Below are positions 31,021 to 43,299 of a stretch of 64,000 nt of DNA, one piece after another. The notes beneath the pieces were generated by a model, which was not told where the DNA came from, searched no databases, and was given only the letters and a program-made list of their open reading frames with translations. Origin of the DNA: Hyaloperonospora brassicae. Taxonomy: Eukaryota; Oomycota; Peronosporomycetes; Peronosporales; Peronosporaceae. Position 1 is the stretch's first letter. Each line of letters opens with the position of its first letter. Where the stretch lies: assembly GCA_947650285.1 (NCBI GenBank), contig CANTFL010001488.1, forward strand, positions 372,001 to 436,000. Reading direction: 5' to 3'. A program made the translations under genes and the position numbers.

Positions 31021-32650
31021 CCGGAGGTGCTGCGAGAAGAGGTGGTCCAGCGAATCCGGATCAAATGTATTAAGCAAGCACAAGACGCACTGGCTTTGAT
31101 CTATGATATGAATATCTATTTTACAGGAGATCGGACCATATTAAGTGCGGCCGAAGCGAGGACAACCGACCTGATCGTGCTCAACTACGGGGTGGACGAA
31201 GACGGAGTGTTGTTCATCTGCCCCCGATCCACACTAACGGAGGAACGTGCTACATTGATGCGGCTATCTAAATCAAAGTTGATGCACCCACATGTCTACA
31301 CCACTTTCACACCACTATGTTAGGCGGATATTAGGTGATCGGCCTGACTTACCAGTGAACAAGAGCTTGTTCTCACCAGGTCTGTACAAAGGTGTACAGA
31401 GGTACATAGGTGAATGTACGGATTCTGATACAGAGAATAGGGTTCCAATTGTAGATGGAGGATAGCATGGTAGTGCTCAGGCTTCTTACCCTTTTCAGAA
31501 AAATTGGCATGGATCACAAGCCGTCTATGCCTCCATCTAATAAGGTTTACACAGAACTGCTGCTGTGGGTGGATCTTTTCTCGGAATATGTCATTGCCAA
31601 GGTGGGTAAATACAGATCCGCTTAAACCATTGCTGAAATTAATAAATAATGTGTGTCCAGGCAGTTAGGTGGAAGTGAATTGATCCGTCATGACAGAGAG
31701 CCGAAATTCATGTCGGAGTTTTTTCGAGCGTTTAATGAGGTTGCATGGCAGAAGCAGCGGTGTACAATGGCCAATGGACCGCAGGCAAATAAAACGGCCA
31801 TAAGGATGGTACAAATTAGACGAGAGCGCTGAAGCTGTATGTCACGGATGTGGATCAAAGGGATTCGGACGAGTTTGCGGAAAGGCTGACGTTTGCGATT
31901 AATATTTCTTGATACCGAGTACGCGGAGACATAACTTTTTTATTTGATACACGGATGGGATCCTAGATCTACGCTAGAAGCTGCTTTGCCCCTTGGGGGC
32001 ACTTAGTTACGGGATCAGGATTCGCGTAGATGGTGTACAATTATACAATGATAGTATCAACGAGCTATATCGGCCAAATATGAGCGATTCAAGGCCGCGG
32101 TACAGGCTCGGAACAACCCACACAATGCGGATCTAGAGTCTGCAAGCCTAGAGGTTGGATACCAAGTTTGAGTGTATCTGGATCAGGTAAAGGATGGCTA
32201 TGCTTAAAAGCCGGTGCATATGTGGCAGGTATTTCCGGGTCGCGGAATTGTGTGGAGAGTGCGCGGTACGATTGGAGATCATCGGCACACCCTACCGGCT
32301 ATTACCGGTGGTACATGCATTGAAGTTTCAAAGATAGAGAGCCTTCTCTGATTGTCCGACTGACCCATTCAGAAGTAAACGAGGAGGATGGGGTCGATTT
32401 GATGAGGTATTCTACCAGAAGATAGCTGAAAGTCGAAATTGGATGATAATGAATTCAAACTAGAAAGAATCGCCTATTTGAGATCCGGCCGGAAGACCCG
32501 TTTTGTACGCGTACATCGACATTTAGGTCTACTGGAAAGGATACTGTGATCTTGACTGGGTGAATAAGGCGGATTGGAATCGCGACACATTATTTTAGGA
32601 CTTTGGGCGCGTGCGAGATTGTAGATATTTACTTGAGTTGATGCAATCCT
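31021..32650 (+). pseudogene. Family C element C1: integrase and chromodomain, decayed
   Basis: It starts with LREEVVQRIRIKCIKQAQDA and a frame of about 98 codons (31027-31323). Then come VQRYIGECTD near the HHCC finger, LYVTDVDQRDSDEFAERLTF (about 31830-31900) and RVRGDI, all conserved parts of this family's integrase. The C-terminus keeps a chromodomain remnant, YWKGYCDLDWVNKADWN, near 32530-32590. Catalytic residues cannot be read in one frame. It is followed by an antisense ORF and the 3' LTR. Confidence 0.7.
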
Positions 32651-32840
32651 TTGAGAAGGATCGTGGGATTAACAACCTTCATTAGTTTTTAGAATAGGTT
32701 AAGGTGCTCAGGCCGGCTGCTGAGGAAATGCTGGAAGTGTTATATGTTTGATGAGTATGGCGATCAAGGCCATCGAGATCCTGATCGCGGTTGAAAGGCC
32801 ATATAAAGAGAAGGCAACTGTGAGACAACACCATGGAATA

Positions 32841-35170
32841 TCATGGAAAAACTGTATCGAAAAAGTCCAATGGAGTAATCCAAAAATCACGGCCGAAAAA
32901 CCTTCCTTGGAAACTCGGTATTATGGATCTAGGATGCTGGGCCAACGATTGTATGACCTGGTTGCGCCAAGGATACGTCGCATCTATCATCAACAACACC
33001 GAGACCATGTTGATAATGTCTGAACGCTTGCGACCAACACCAGGATACCAAGTGCGCCTATTTCCGGCACGCAGGAGGGAAAGAAAGAAGATATTCAACA
33101 GAACGTCGAGATTGCAGTGCTCTTCGATCAGCCTTGCGGTATGAACTTGAAGATCGGGATCCCCTTGTCGCTGTTTGGAAGTGATCGGCAATAGGTACGT
33201 GGATTCCCAAAGAGATTTTGCGTCCCGATCCACAAAGTCTAGATACAAGTCCAGCAGAGTGCGACACCACCATACTGGTGTGAACGCGATTGTCTAGCTT
33301 GGTCTCTTTAAGATCTTCCAGGTTTATTACGCGTAAAAAATTCAGATCAAACCAAAAGCGACTAAGCGAGGTACTTATTTGGTCTCGGCCGGAGCGGGAT
33401 CCGGACCCAGATCCTTCGGGAACGGACAACCATTTGACTTGGACGAATGTTGTTAGAGCAGTTTCAGGTTCATCTCCGGCAGGCAGGTCCAGATGACCCG
33501 CCTCGTAGACTATAAGGCTACCTGAGCATTAGATCGGGGAATTCGTTCACGATAACCTGGTATCCACTGCATGCGCGAGACCTAGGTTGGGGGAAGATCC
33601 TCGAAGGCTTCGGAAGATAGGAGATCATGGAACTTAGCGAGATCTTCATTAGCCATGTTAACCGGACCGTCGAAACTCTGGAGGCTTCACCAAGAATGTC
33701 CACCATATATACCTCGTCTAAAAGCGCAGAAGGGAGTGGAGTCAGGGAATGAGAGTCTGAAGCCGGTCTGGAAGAGCCCACGACAATCGATCACCGAGAT
33801 GCATCAGATTTAGTAACGATCGTCGCGGAACGACGCGCCAAGGAACGGGATCGCGACAAGGCCAGGAAGGCGTCACCACTAAAAGTATCAGTCAATTCCA
33901 CGTCTTCAGACTCAAACGACGAAGTTGCCCGAACATCCTGCTTAACCCGAGATATAGGACGATTTATAATAGCGCGTGTCGGATGGACATTCGAGTAGCT
34001 CGAGCGGTATCCAGCTGGAATCCGGATAAAGGTCGGCGGTTCTGTAAAGATTTCGTTAGTGGATCCGACGGAGTCGGTTCCAAAGACGTTTGCTGAAAAC
34101 AGCCGTGGACGGATCATCGAAAGTCTCGCTCCATGGACGCTTGTGAGACAATGTGGCAGGATCTTTTGCTACAGCTGCGGTTACAATAAGTAGATACGAT
34201 GCCGGAAGAGTTTGATAAGCAAAGCCGGTGACTGATTCACAAAATAAATTTTGATCGCGAATCGTCGATCCCGCTCGTTTTTCAGACGGGTGACTAGAAC
34301 TCGCTACCGCATAAGTCCTTCACTCGCGACCTAGACCTGTTTATTTAAATGGGTGGCAGTGTCAGTTTGGATGCAGCATTCGCGCTCGATTTGACGGTGG
34401 TCAGTTTGGATGGAAGATATACGATCTCGCAAGCGGTTGATTTTCTGATGATGATCCGAGAAGTGTTTCTTGTGCTTCGACGCATGAGGCTTCATGTGCT
34501 GACACGAGTCCGCGTGAGACTGGCTTATGGCATTCAGCCTCACCGAAACGGACGCCAGGTCCCGCTCGAAATTGTTCTCAACGACACCGTGCTTGGCGTC
34601 AGCCTTGTGGAGTTCCGATCTAAGCGACTTATTTTGTTGCGACCGGTTGGCACGTTTATGCAGCTCCCCATGATTTTCTGCACGCTACTTAAGTGCTTCA
34701 ACATGGTTTCTGCGCAAGTCATCATCCTTTTATGTACGAGCATTATCTATGGAGCCGCGGATACGTACAAATCCTGCGATTGACTCTCAAATTTCTTTCG
34801 GTGGCTATTAATCGCTCCTGCAAGGCCGCGTAGTAATAATTTGAGTCTTTATGGGCGTGGATTTGTTCGAAGAGGGAGAAGAGATAATCCATCATCTTTC
34901 GTCGACTTGCTGCCCTAATCAGACGATCCCGGGAGCTTAGTAAGAAGATCCCCGAAAAAGCTCGTGTGGAGCCAGACAGATCCGGATCCGTCGATCATGA
35001 AGTAGCACCTGGCGGATTTGGCGGAAGCGTTGGTGGGAGGTAGGAGACCGCTGCGGCCGAGAAAAAAGTATCGTCCCCCTGGTCTAAGGAGACGAACAAG
35101 TAAACGGTAGATACATAAGAAACGGTACCCACGAAGCCGATGTACAGGTAGACTGACATCGCTCGTCATT
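32841..35170 (-). pseudogene. Antisense ORF of family C element C1, decayed
   Basis: Minus-strand frames fill the space between integrase and 3' LTR. The C-terminal part, PWRNQVIQSLAQHPRSIIPS followed by FQGRFF (about 32990-32870), aligns with PWRNQFRSRVNYHPESSISR LSGKFF of the plus-strand ORF at 54304-56695 and with AWRNQFRPCIEDHPGSSIAR at 60325-60384. All three lie antisense to an adjacent integrase. Other pieces are at 33791-34117 and 33518-33781. The frames are heavily interrupted. No known domain. Confidence 0.6.
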
Positions 35171-35180
35171 AAACCCGTAC

Positions 35181-35189
35181 AGGGGACGG
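35181..35189 (+). other. Candidate polypurine tract of C1
   Basis: AGGGGACGG ends 1 nt before the LTR start at 35191. It is short and contains one pyrimidine, so support is moderate. Confidence 0.4.
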
Positions 35190-35190
35190 T

Positions 35191-36090
35191 TGTGGAGAAG
35201 TGTCGGATAAAGGTATGGAGAAAGGGTTGCCGTGCCGCCCGGCTTAGGAACGACGTGCAGATGGGTGGATCACGACCACCGGACCCAATTTAAAGGGAGA
35301 TACCATTCAAGAGGGGATCCGATACAGAGAAGACCCGATCCGGGAGGAGATCCAGTCCAAGAAGGGATCCTATTCCAGAGTGAATTCGATCCGATGGGGG
35401 GTCCGATTTCAGATCCGATCTCGACCTGATTCATGGGTAGGGGATGAATCGGGAGCCTACGGGGTAGAAGAGACAATGGATTTATTGGAAGACATGTGGC
35501 GAGTGCCTTTGGCATAGATTGGCTAAGTCGTAGGGTTTGTAAATTGGTTGGCTGACATTAAACATAGATTACTTACTTTAAAGACACGCTTCATCTCGTC
35601 CGGGCTGGGTCTTTGGCCTCCCGACGACATCAAGAGGTGCGCCGCTCGTCTTTTTCAAGCGTCTCACCTGAAATTTTGGCCAGGTGCGTTCACGACTTTC
35701 ACAAACATCAAGACAACAGCGATATGGCGCAGCAAGAAATCAAGGGTGATCAATATCGCGAGATGGCTCAAGTGGTCAGAAGGACAAGCAGATCAACATA
35801 TACGTATTGGACAGCGCGATCTCGTCGAGATCCAGGTAGCTCATGTCGAGTTCCTACAAGTGGCCTGTGATCGCGTGAAGGTTTCCACACGATCACTTCG
35901 TCCCAAACACAGTCAAGTTTGGAATCGACAAGAGTCCACCGAGAAGACTACAGCCCGCTCTACCGACGGGTTCATAAAGCGAGTAAGGGAACACGGACGG
36001 AAGCAGAGTATCCCCTCATATTGTCGGTCGTAGGGCATCAGTGCTGAGGTGGGGTCATATCAGCGATTTTGTGCACTTCGCTCCAGCACA
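35191..36090 (+). repeat. 3' LTR of family C element C1
   Basis: 900 bp, TGTGGAGAAG to CTCCAGCACA. It is nearly identical to the inverse of 24765-25666 and distantly similar to the 663-bp LTRs at 53268 and 57625 (shared TGACCACTTGAGCC-like and ACCAAxTTxxAAACCCTAxGAC blocks). It contains a GATCC-rich degenerate short repeat at about 35285-35430. Confidence 0.88.
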
Positions 36091-38618
36091 ATCCCTAATG
36101 GACCAGTTCTGATTTGTGTCGATTCAATACCTCCCTTCCTAATTCTTTTAGAGCCTGCATAATCTACAAAGTTTCAAACTTTTTATGTCTGTGAATCCAC
36201 ACAATATGTGGAAGACGAGGCTTTTTTATCTTCAGACGTAATTTGACGCAGCATACGTCCAAACATCGGACTTCAGAATTTCTCGTCTGATCCGCACCAG
36301 TTTATTACCCAGCAAAGTATCGTACGTTGCGCCATGTTTTAAAGATCACTGAATTTTCGTTGACGCGCTTTTTGATTCGGAAGGGTTCGTTTCTCATTTA
36401 AAACCTTTTTTATCGGTTCACGCTTGCTGTCAACACTTATAAAAGTTTTAACAGCAGGCATTTATTTAGCCCATGCAGAAACTTATAGTATGTGTACGCG
36501 TGTCTCGGACTTGGAGAATAGTGGGGCGCTATTAATCTGTCTTTATCAATGTATCCCCGAGTCGTTATGAGTAGCTCCCTATGCCTCTCTCATTCCCTTT
36601 TCTAAGCTCTGATATCCTGTATTTGAGATCATACAGAACCCTTTGCTATTTGAGAGCATCCAATAAGCATGAAAGTTGCTGAGATACGGTTCGACGAACG
36701 ATATTTCGCTGACTAACGATTTGCCAAACTACTGTATACCAACCAAAGACTCGACGAGCCAGATTTCGCCGAGACACGTGAATGCATTCTTATTTTAACA
36801 TATTCAAAGTTTTGCTGAACCACAATGCACGTAACTAATGTTTGCCAATCCAAATATTTGACGACCGAAGGTTTGCAACAAAATTTCCGCCGATGAGACC
36901 CGACGAATTAATGTTCGCCTAAAAACTTTAGATGGTTGGATTTTAGTACAACAGAAAAACCATAGTCGTGATAAGACTATAATAGGTGAGCATATCTACC
37001 AATGAGTGGCCCAGTTCAATTGTATCATTCTACATCGTAACAAACTATTGTTGCCACGTAGCCTCATCGAAGTGGTACGAATCAATATTATGCCAACGTC
37101 TTCTCTTATTTCTATATTTTATGAATGAGTACATCCCCTTAATGGTTTCATTTTTCTTTAATCAGTCCACCGACGACGACACATCGGACAATGACGATGT
37201 GTCGATAAGACTTGGTCGAAAGTCGTCGTCGTCCGTGGCTTAAATCCTTAAAGCCTCTAGCCTTCGTATAGAGCCCTGCTGTTATGGCTAGTCAAACTCG
37301 CCTCTATTCGATTCGCCGAGTAGGTGGGTCTTCCGCATGCGTCGTCCGCTTCGACGCCCCTGAAGCCTGCCTTGTCTGATAAGGGTACTGTTAATGGCGT
37401 CCAAGGTTTTCTACTTTCTCGGCTTGCTTACTCATGAAGGAACGTGTATTTAAAACCTCACCGTCTCATATTAATTTTTAATAGTGTGTAACGTATCGCG
37501 AGGTCTTATGACCTATTTATTGCGACCCTAGTGCGATCACTACGTCCTCTCCTCATCAATTATAAAGAAATATTATTTTTCGGACGCACACACTCGGCTA
37601 CTTATATGCTTCAAAGACAGCTGATTTTGTGCCCCCAGATGACCATTCGGAGATATTACTTTTTTTCCGTCGCCCAGTCTTAATCTGATAGCGAGGATTC
37701 TTCGCTTCTTCGAAGCTTACATATTGTCATTACTAATTCCGCTGACACGAAACACCTTCCGCGGGCGACCGAGAATTAATTTGCTTAGAAAGATTCAGTT
37801 TCCAAGACCACGGTATCCATTGACTCTTTTCAACACCCAATTATTATATTTGGATTCATCAGCGGCTTCAAGATAAAAGCATCGCAATGAAAGCCTTACC
37901 GTGGCCGGCCAAATGATGGACAATATGAATTCTGGTATTTAGAATCATGGCCAAACATGCAAAGATTTTTTTAAAGTAAAGGTGCCTCATAGTGGAGCAA
38001 CAAACCCAAAAGTGACATATTCATACGTAGTGTGGTGAGTTCTTTCAACAATGTTATAGAATCCAAACCACTCACTACGCCGGACTGATGCCTGACATAG
38101 AAGGTACCTCGATGCCGCGTATGACCATGAATCACATGTGTATCCGTCGGCCGGCGTGTTGCACTCCTCGGAAGCCTTGTTGTAATGATGTAGAGGTCGG
38201 GCTTAGACGATGATGATCTGGGGGAAATAGAGTAAGTATACATATTTCGGCTACCCACTAGGTGGCCAATCGACTTGGTCGAGGGGAGACTCATAAACTG
38301 ATTCTGCGGGAAGATCGTAACTTAGGCCTTTTCGCTGGTTGTTTCACGAATGTTGACCACCTGGCCTTTGATTTGATAACATAACCAATGGGTAGGGAAG
38401 GCCGCTTCCATATCCAATCTTTCAGGGAGGAGTGTTCTACTTAAAATGAACAGATCAGCCAAACACTTTTCGAAGTTACATTCGCACTTAATTGGTAGTC
38501 GCAATTTTATTTAATGGGGCGGGGGGGGGGTATAACCCTTACACGGAAAAGGCAAGCCGCCTATACTAGTTTCTTTAAGCACGACAAAGCGTCACGTAGA
38601 TCGCAAATTAAGTAGTAG
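36091..38618. other. Intergenic, no gene recognised
   Basis: Short frames only (36986-37243 plus; 37971-38294 and 38322-38504 minus), none with a recognisable domain. A run of 10 G lies near 38521-38530. Confidence 0.45.
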
Positions 38619-38662
38619 TTAATAAAAGGCCACGACTAGGGGCACATCCCACTTTTTCTAGG

Positions 38663-39055
38663 TGTTACGGGGCAGCCCGTTACATGGAATTGTCACTTTA
38701 AGGAAAGTGACAATAAAGAATATGAAGTTGAATATTCTTTGAACAATATCAACTAAGTGGTGATATTGAAGGGTCGACCAAAGAGTCTGTTCATTGGTTG
38801 ATATCTTGACGATATCAACCCACCAATCGCCGCAAGACGCGCGCAATGAGTGGGGACGAGTCGTCACCATACACTCAGTTAGATTAGCATAATTAAGTTA
38901 AGTCAAACAGAGAGACAGTAGTCAAAAGACTTAATTTTATTCATATAACAGTTTTACTTTTTCCTTATCCTACGCTTCCTCGTTCGCCTCGTGTACGTCT
39001 GTCGGGGCACCCAAAACCCTTGCGTTAAGTTCACGTGAGGGTGTGCCCCGTTACA
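38663..39055 (+). repeat. Family A solo LTR inside the left TIR of T3
   Basis: A 393-bp LTR, TGTTACGGGG to GTGCCCCGTTACA, with perfect 5-bp target duplications CTAGG (38658-38662 and 39056-39060). It contains two perfect 10-bp hairpins, at 38690-38713 and 38796-38820. The insertion splits the T3 repeat after CTAGG, so it is younger than T3. Confidence 0.9.
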
Positions 39056-39177
39056 CTAGGGGCACACTCCATTTTTGCTACGGGCACACCCGCCCTCCTA
39101 AAATGTTAGGAAGGACTCCATATTTTATGGTGTAGAAAAATATACGCATACACTACAGTACAGTTTGACGGTAAAGA

Positions 39178-39544
39178 TTGGTGCGTACCTCGTCACACAC
39201 GTTAGCTATAATTCCACAAATACTACACGCGACACGTGCTTGTCCGTACCTCGAGGAAGCTAAGGAGAAGCTCACTCGAGCTGCAACTTACCACCTAACG
39301 GATGTAAATATCCGTAAAGCCATGACGATACTGAAGGAAAAAGTCAGAGCAGAAGAAGGAGGAGGAAATACGCTGGGGTGGCCGTCTGCTGGGTAAGACC
39401 GAGGCAGCCAAGAGCAAAGCTGTTTTCAAGCAGCTTCCGCTGCAGCCGAAACAAACGTCCGAGTTCAGTTACGCGCTGTGGATAGTAGCTGTTGTGCTCA
39501 TTGGCATCGCATTGGATCTTGGTCAACTTGGTTTTGTGGAGTAG
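39178..39544 (+). pseudogene. Possible captured gene fragment with a C-terminal membrane segment
   Basis: Frame 1 (39178-39396) encodes a helical charged segment, YLEEAKEKLTRAATYHLTDV, then KAMTILKEKVRAEE. At the purine-rich tract near 39355-39366 the sense appears to move to frame 2, open from 39335 to TAG 39542-39544: IRWGGRLLGKTEAAKSKAVF, then a hydrophobic stretch ALWIVAVVLIGIALDLG near the C-terminus. It looks like a tail-anchored protein end. I do not recognise the family. Its place inside a Mutator-like element suggests capture of a host gene piece. It could be chance. Confidence 0.4.
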
Positions 39545-39664
39545 CGGAGGTGCTGAAGATGCTGCAGCGGTGCAACGGTCACTTGGCGTCATTCAAAAAG
39601 CTGGAAATCCTTTGAAACATTGTGTATTGCTTGGCGTACCACGAGAGATTGATTTGGCAGACAC

Positions 39665-40379
39665 ATGCCAATTCCATGTATGTTGACATACGTCTTTATG
39701 TACCTCTCCCGGCGTCACGTGAATCCGGCTGTTGCGTGCAAAACGCCACCTCTTGTGCCTTTAAAAGTCCATTCTTGCGAGCGACAGCATTGCGTTGCGT
39801 GGTGCCCGTCGTCACAGGTCGCACATGATAGTGGTGCATTGCACGAGGTTTCTCGCTTTTCTCAACTTACAGCGAGCGACAGAAAAACACTGAAGCTTGG
39901 TGTGGAAAAAGGAAAAGAGACTCGAAAGCATCTCAAATATCAGCAGCATAGTTTCGGGTCTTCTCGTCCCGTGGCCAACCGTCAAAGCGCCGGCCTTTCT
40001 CTTTCGCCCACGCGCCAAGCCGTAACGTCGACCACTCGTGCAATTCATACCACAATTTGCACGCAATACCTGAACGGCCACTTGGAAACTTACTCGACTT
40101 GCGTGCTTCCTGCCACGCGCGAAGTTTGTTCCAGGCTTGCAGAAGTATCTCCACGTTAGCGGCGTGTGTCATGTAGAAATCTTCGGCAAAGTCCGCGACG
40201 ACTTTACGCTCTCGACTCGTGTAAATCGTTGGGAGCCCGGCTACAAACGAATCGTGACTGCGAGCACGTTGGAAGTCGGATGTCGTTGCGTATACCGTCT
40301 TCGAGACAGTAGAAATTTCAACAGGCATTGCCGTTCGGAGACCGGCCTGGCCAAAATAGATTGATAAAATCTCGCGCAT
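39665..40379. other. Interior of T3 with overlapping open frames on both strands
   Basis: Plus strand 39665-40159 (164 codons) and minus strand 39933-40379 (148 codons) are both open and overlap by 227 bp. The minus frame has ordinary amino-acid composition (FYMTHAANVEILLQAWNKLR) and may be the real one. No domain is recognised for either. It could be captured host sequence or transposase remnant. Confidence 0.35.
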
Positions 40380-40476
40380 GAGTGCATTTACCGTTTGAGA
40401 CAGCGATATATCGAGCAGTAGTAAGTGACTACGTGTTAAACTTATTCAGCACCATACAGTATGAAGTCCTTTTTAT

Positions 40477-40555
40477 AATTTTGGGAGGGCGGGTGTTCCC
40501 GTAGCAAAAAGGTGTGTGCCCCAAGCAAAAGTGGGGTGTGCCCCTAGTCGTGGCC
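40477..40555 (-). repeat. Right terminal inverted repeat of T3
   Basis: 79 bp, inverted match to 38628-38662 joined to 39061-39104; ends GTCGTGGCC. Confidence 0.8.
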
Positions 40556-40564
40556 TTAATATAA

Positions 40565-43299
40565 TGTTATCCTTGAACTTTTCAACTCTATCCTCGCCAT
40601 ACGCTCTGGCGCCTTGTTTTGACTCGCCAGAAGTGTCTTGATCTCAAAAAGTCGAGGTCTACCCACACTGAACCGAGGACTACTAATGAGGGACCTGTCT
40701 CACCAATGGTGGGCCGATATTTACTATTGAGGTACCGGCCCACCAATGATGGGCCGAGATATACTGATGAGGTACCGAGGCTGAGGCTTTTCCCAGGACC
40801 ACGTTTTTGATGTTGGACCGCGGTCGACTCCATTAAGCATCTTTTGACCGGTTTTGGGCTATATTCTACCTTAATCGCTTCTGCAAGCTCTACTTAACCA
40901 AGGGTCACGTCATCTTCGTGATCCTCATTTTTCTGGTACCCTCTTTTAGGTGTGTGCTCTTTTTTCTTCAATACGTAGACCTCCACTTCCATTACCTGTA
41001 AAAAGCACACCATTTCAGCCGCAACCTACACTTGCTCATCCGTACGAATGTTTGAGCACCTGCATGTATTCACCGCGCGAATAGCGTTATATCGTCTGGT
41101 TGCCGTCTGTAAGGTAGTATTCGCCGAAAACTTTATTATCGCTAAAGCAATGTCTTTACCCAGTTCATAACCTCCATTCAAAAGCCCCGTGTCGGTTACA
41201 TTCGGGCCTTCTCTCAATCCGTCTCCCGCCATAAAGGTGCCGTCATCGTCTACAGTGACGTTAGCTCAAGTTCTTCGCGACGATTGCAATCCTACAATCC
41301 GACTCTTATAGTCTATGTGTTAACTATTGTCCCTGCTGCCGCGCCGGTGGATCCTGCCGCCCCACCGGTCGTTTTAATTGACCATCAGCTGCCAGACTGT
41401 CCACCTTCTCCAGTATACGTCAAGCCTTTGAATATTTTCAGGCAAGTATGGCCGTACATTCTCGCCGCGTTGACACCTGCCAGGGTCTATTAGCGTTTTC
41501 TCCCCTTCCGCTATTTAATGGACGGACCGATGAACTACTGGAAGAGTATTTACACGATAGTGCAGATCTCGCGGCCCATCTACTTGAGGCTTTTCAGCAA
41601 GAGAGAGTGCTGGTCGATCATCTGAGGTAACATGTTAAAATACTGCTAGAGTCATTATTCTATCGTCGAGGTGGAGTTAAATCACGCCGACTTCTCTAGC
41701 GAGACTCATAAAAGCCTATCGTCTTTCGACCTCTTCTTCGTGGCTGCAGCTATGTCCAGAGGGCCGAATGAAGGCACTGATTCTCGGAAGAACCTTGCCT
41801 TCATAGGCTGATCGTAATCCCGTGTCGGGAAAGCGATCCTGGAGAGCACCTACCGCAATGTTACCATGCCACTTCAGTCTTCAAGTACTTGTGAGTCAAG
41901 CACTCCGGCTATATTGGTGGTGTACTTCAAAAATCTGTAGGGTCTCTTCTTCAGTCGGTTCGGGACCTTATAATGACGTTTACAGCAATGACAACGAGGT
42001 GTGCGAGCGGATGTGGCCAAATCGTGGTCTTCCGATCGACGTCCGCGTGTTCGGGTCCTTTACTTCCTTCGCCAGCCAATTTTGGGTCACTAGCCAAATA
42101 TATTCGCGATGCCATTATCAACCTTAAGCCGTTTATAGTATTGATCCGAGTCCGGATCTTCCAATTTTAAGCCCTATCCTGCCTCAATAAATAAAGCCGC
42201 TCCTTCGGGAGCGGGCTACGACCTATATTTTAATGACCCTTTTTTGCTAATCAAGAATTTAATTATCCGTGTTTTCTTACAGATCAAGACTTTCTCCGCG
42301 GCTGGGGTGGAGCCTTGGTTGTCCAACCCTGTCAACTTTTGGAGCATCCGTACGTTAATCATCAACGATTCGATCGACTGTCTGGAGCTGCGTGAATGTC
42401 GCGTGATCTACTGAATGGGATTTTCGACCTTCACCTCAAATGGAAAACTTAGTTACATAAAGCCTTAATGGTTTAGAGCTTGCTGGTCGCCAAGTGTTAG
42501 GTATCAGTCAAATTCCCGCTTCCACCCATGTCTTTTGACCGGATGGCAGATATGCCGAGTTGGCCATGGTCAAGACCCGTATCGACGAGGACCACACCCA
42601 CGCGAGCTTGAAGAGATGCATACTGTATATTGCAGGTAATCATTAAGCTCGCACGAGCGCAATTTGGCTCCGTATTACGCCGCGCGTAATAACCGTCATA
42701 TACAGACGAATCGGGTATGGTGGTACGTATCAACCTGATGGATTTTAAAGAAATTCGCGATGACCAAAGTGACCTGATATATTCCTCCGGGTTTTTTTAT
42801 AAAATTCCCTTAACCTCGCTTCGAGGAGTACTAGTGGCCCGGCCGTAAAGAGGGGGTTATATCCGTTCGACCTGCTGGAAGACCTTCGGTTTTCCGACTT
42901 CCCGTATCCCTGGCTCACTTAAATTTAAGTACCTTCTGCGCTTCATCCTAGCAACTTGGTCCTCTACGGCCAGAACAAATTTTGTTTACCTGCTAAGGTC
43001 CTCTATACTAAAACAAGATACTTTTATTACTTTAGACGTTGACTTTTGCGTGTTCACCTGATTTTTGTATTATTTCTCATATAATCCTCTCCCGCAAACT
43101 AAACAGTAATACCTTGGTTTCGAAGGACTTAATTCAACCCTGAAGGGTCAAGGTCAACCCTGAGGGGATAGGGGATATCAAAGAGGGACTGTAGTTACCA
43201 TAGAGGGAACGGGCTATACCATCTGAGATCTATTGTACACATCGCTAATTTTCTTCACTTTGCATGATCTTAAACGGTTATAACTCGTCTAAGTGCTCT
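40565..43299. other. Decayed sequence left of family C element E pol
   Basis: It should contain the end of integrase and the antisense-ORF/LTR side of element E, but frames are too broken to delimit. A plus-strand frame at 41448-41630 (LEEYLHDSADLAAHLLEAFQ) is helical and could be a remnant of the antisense ORF. A direct repeat of about 40 bp containing CACCAATGRTGGGCCGA occurs at about 40702-40785. Confidence 0.35.

Larger units (their letters stand above)
38628..40555. mobile_element. Mutator-like TIR element T3 with a nested solo LTR
   Basis: The outer ends begin GGCCACGACTAGGGGCACA on both sides. When the LTR insertion at 38663-39060 is removed, the left repeat is 79 bp and pairs with the right repeat (about 40477-40555) at about 90%. 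Flanking 9-mers TTAATAAAA (38619-38627) and TTAATATAA (40556-40564) match in 8 of 9. Long inverted repeats plus a 9-bp target duplication are the hallmark of Mutator-like elements. The 1.37-kb interior has no recognisable transposase, so it is non-autonomous and may carry captured host sequence (Pack-MULE type). Confidence 0.75.
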
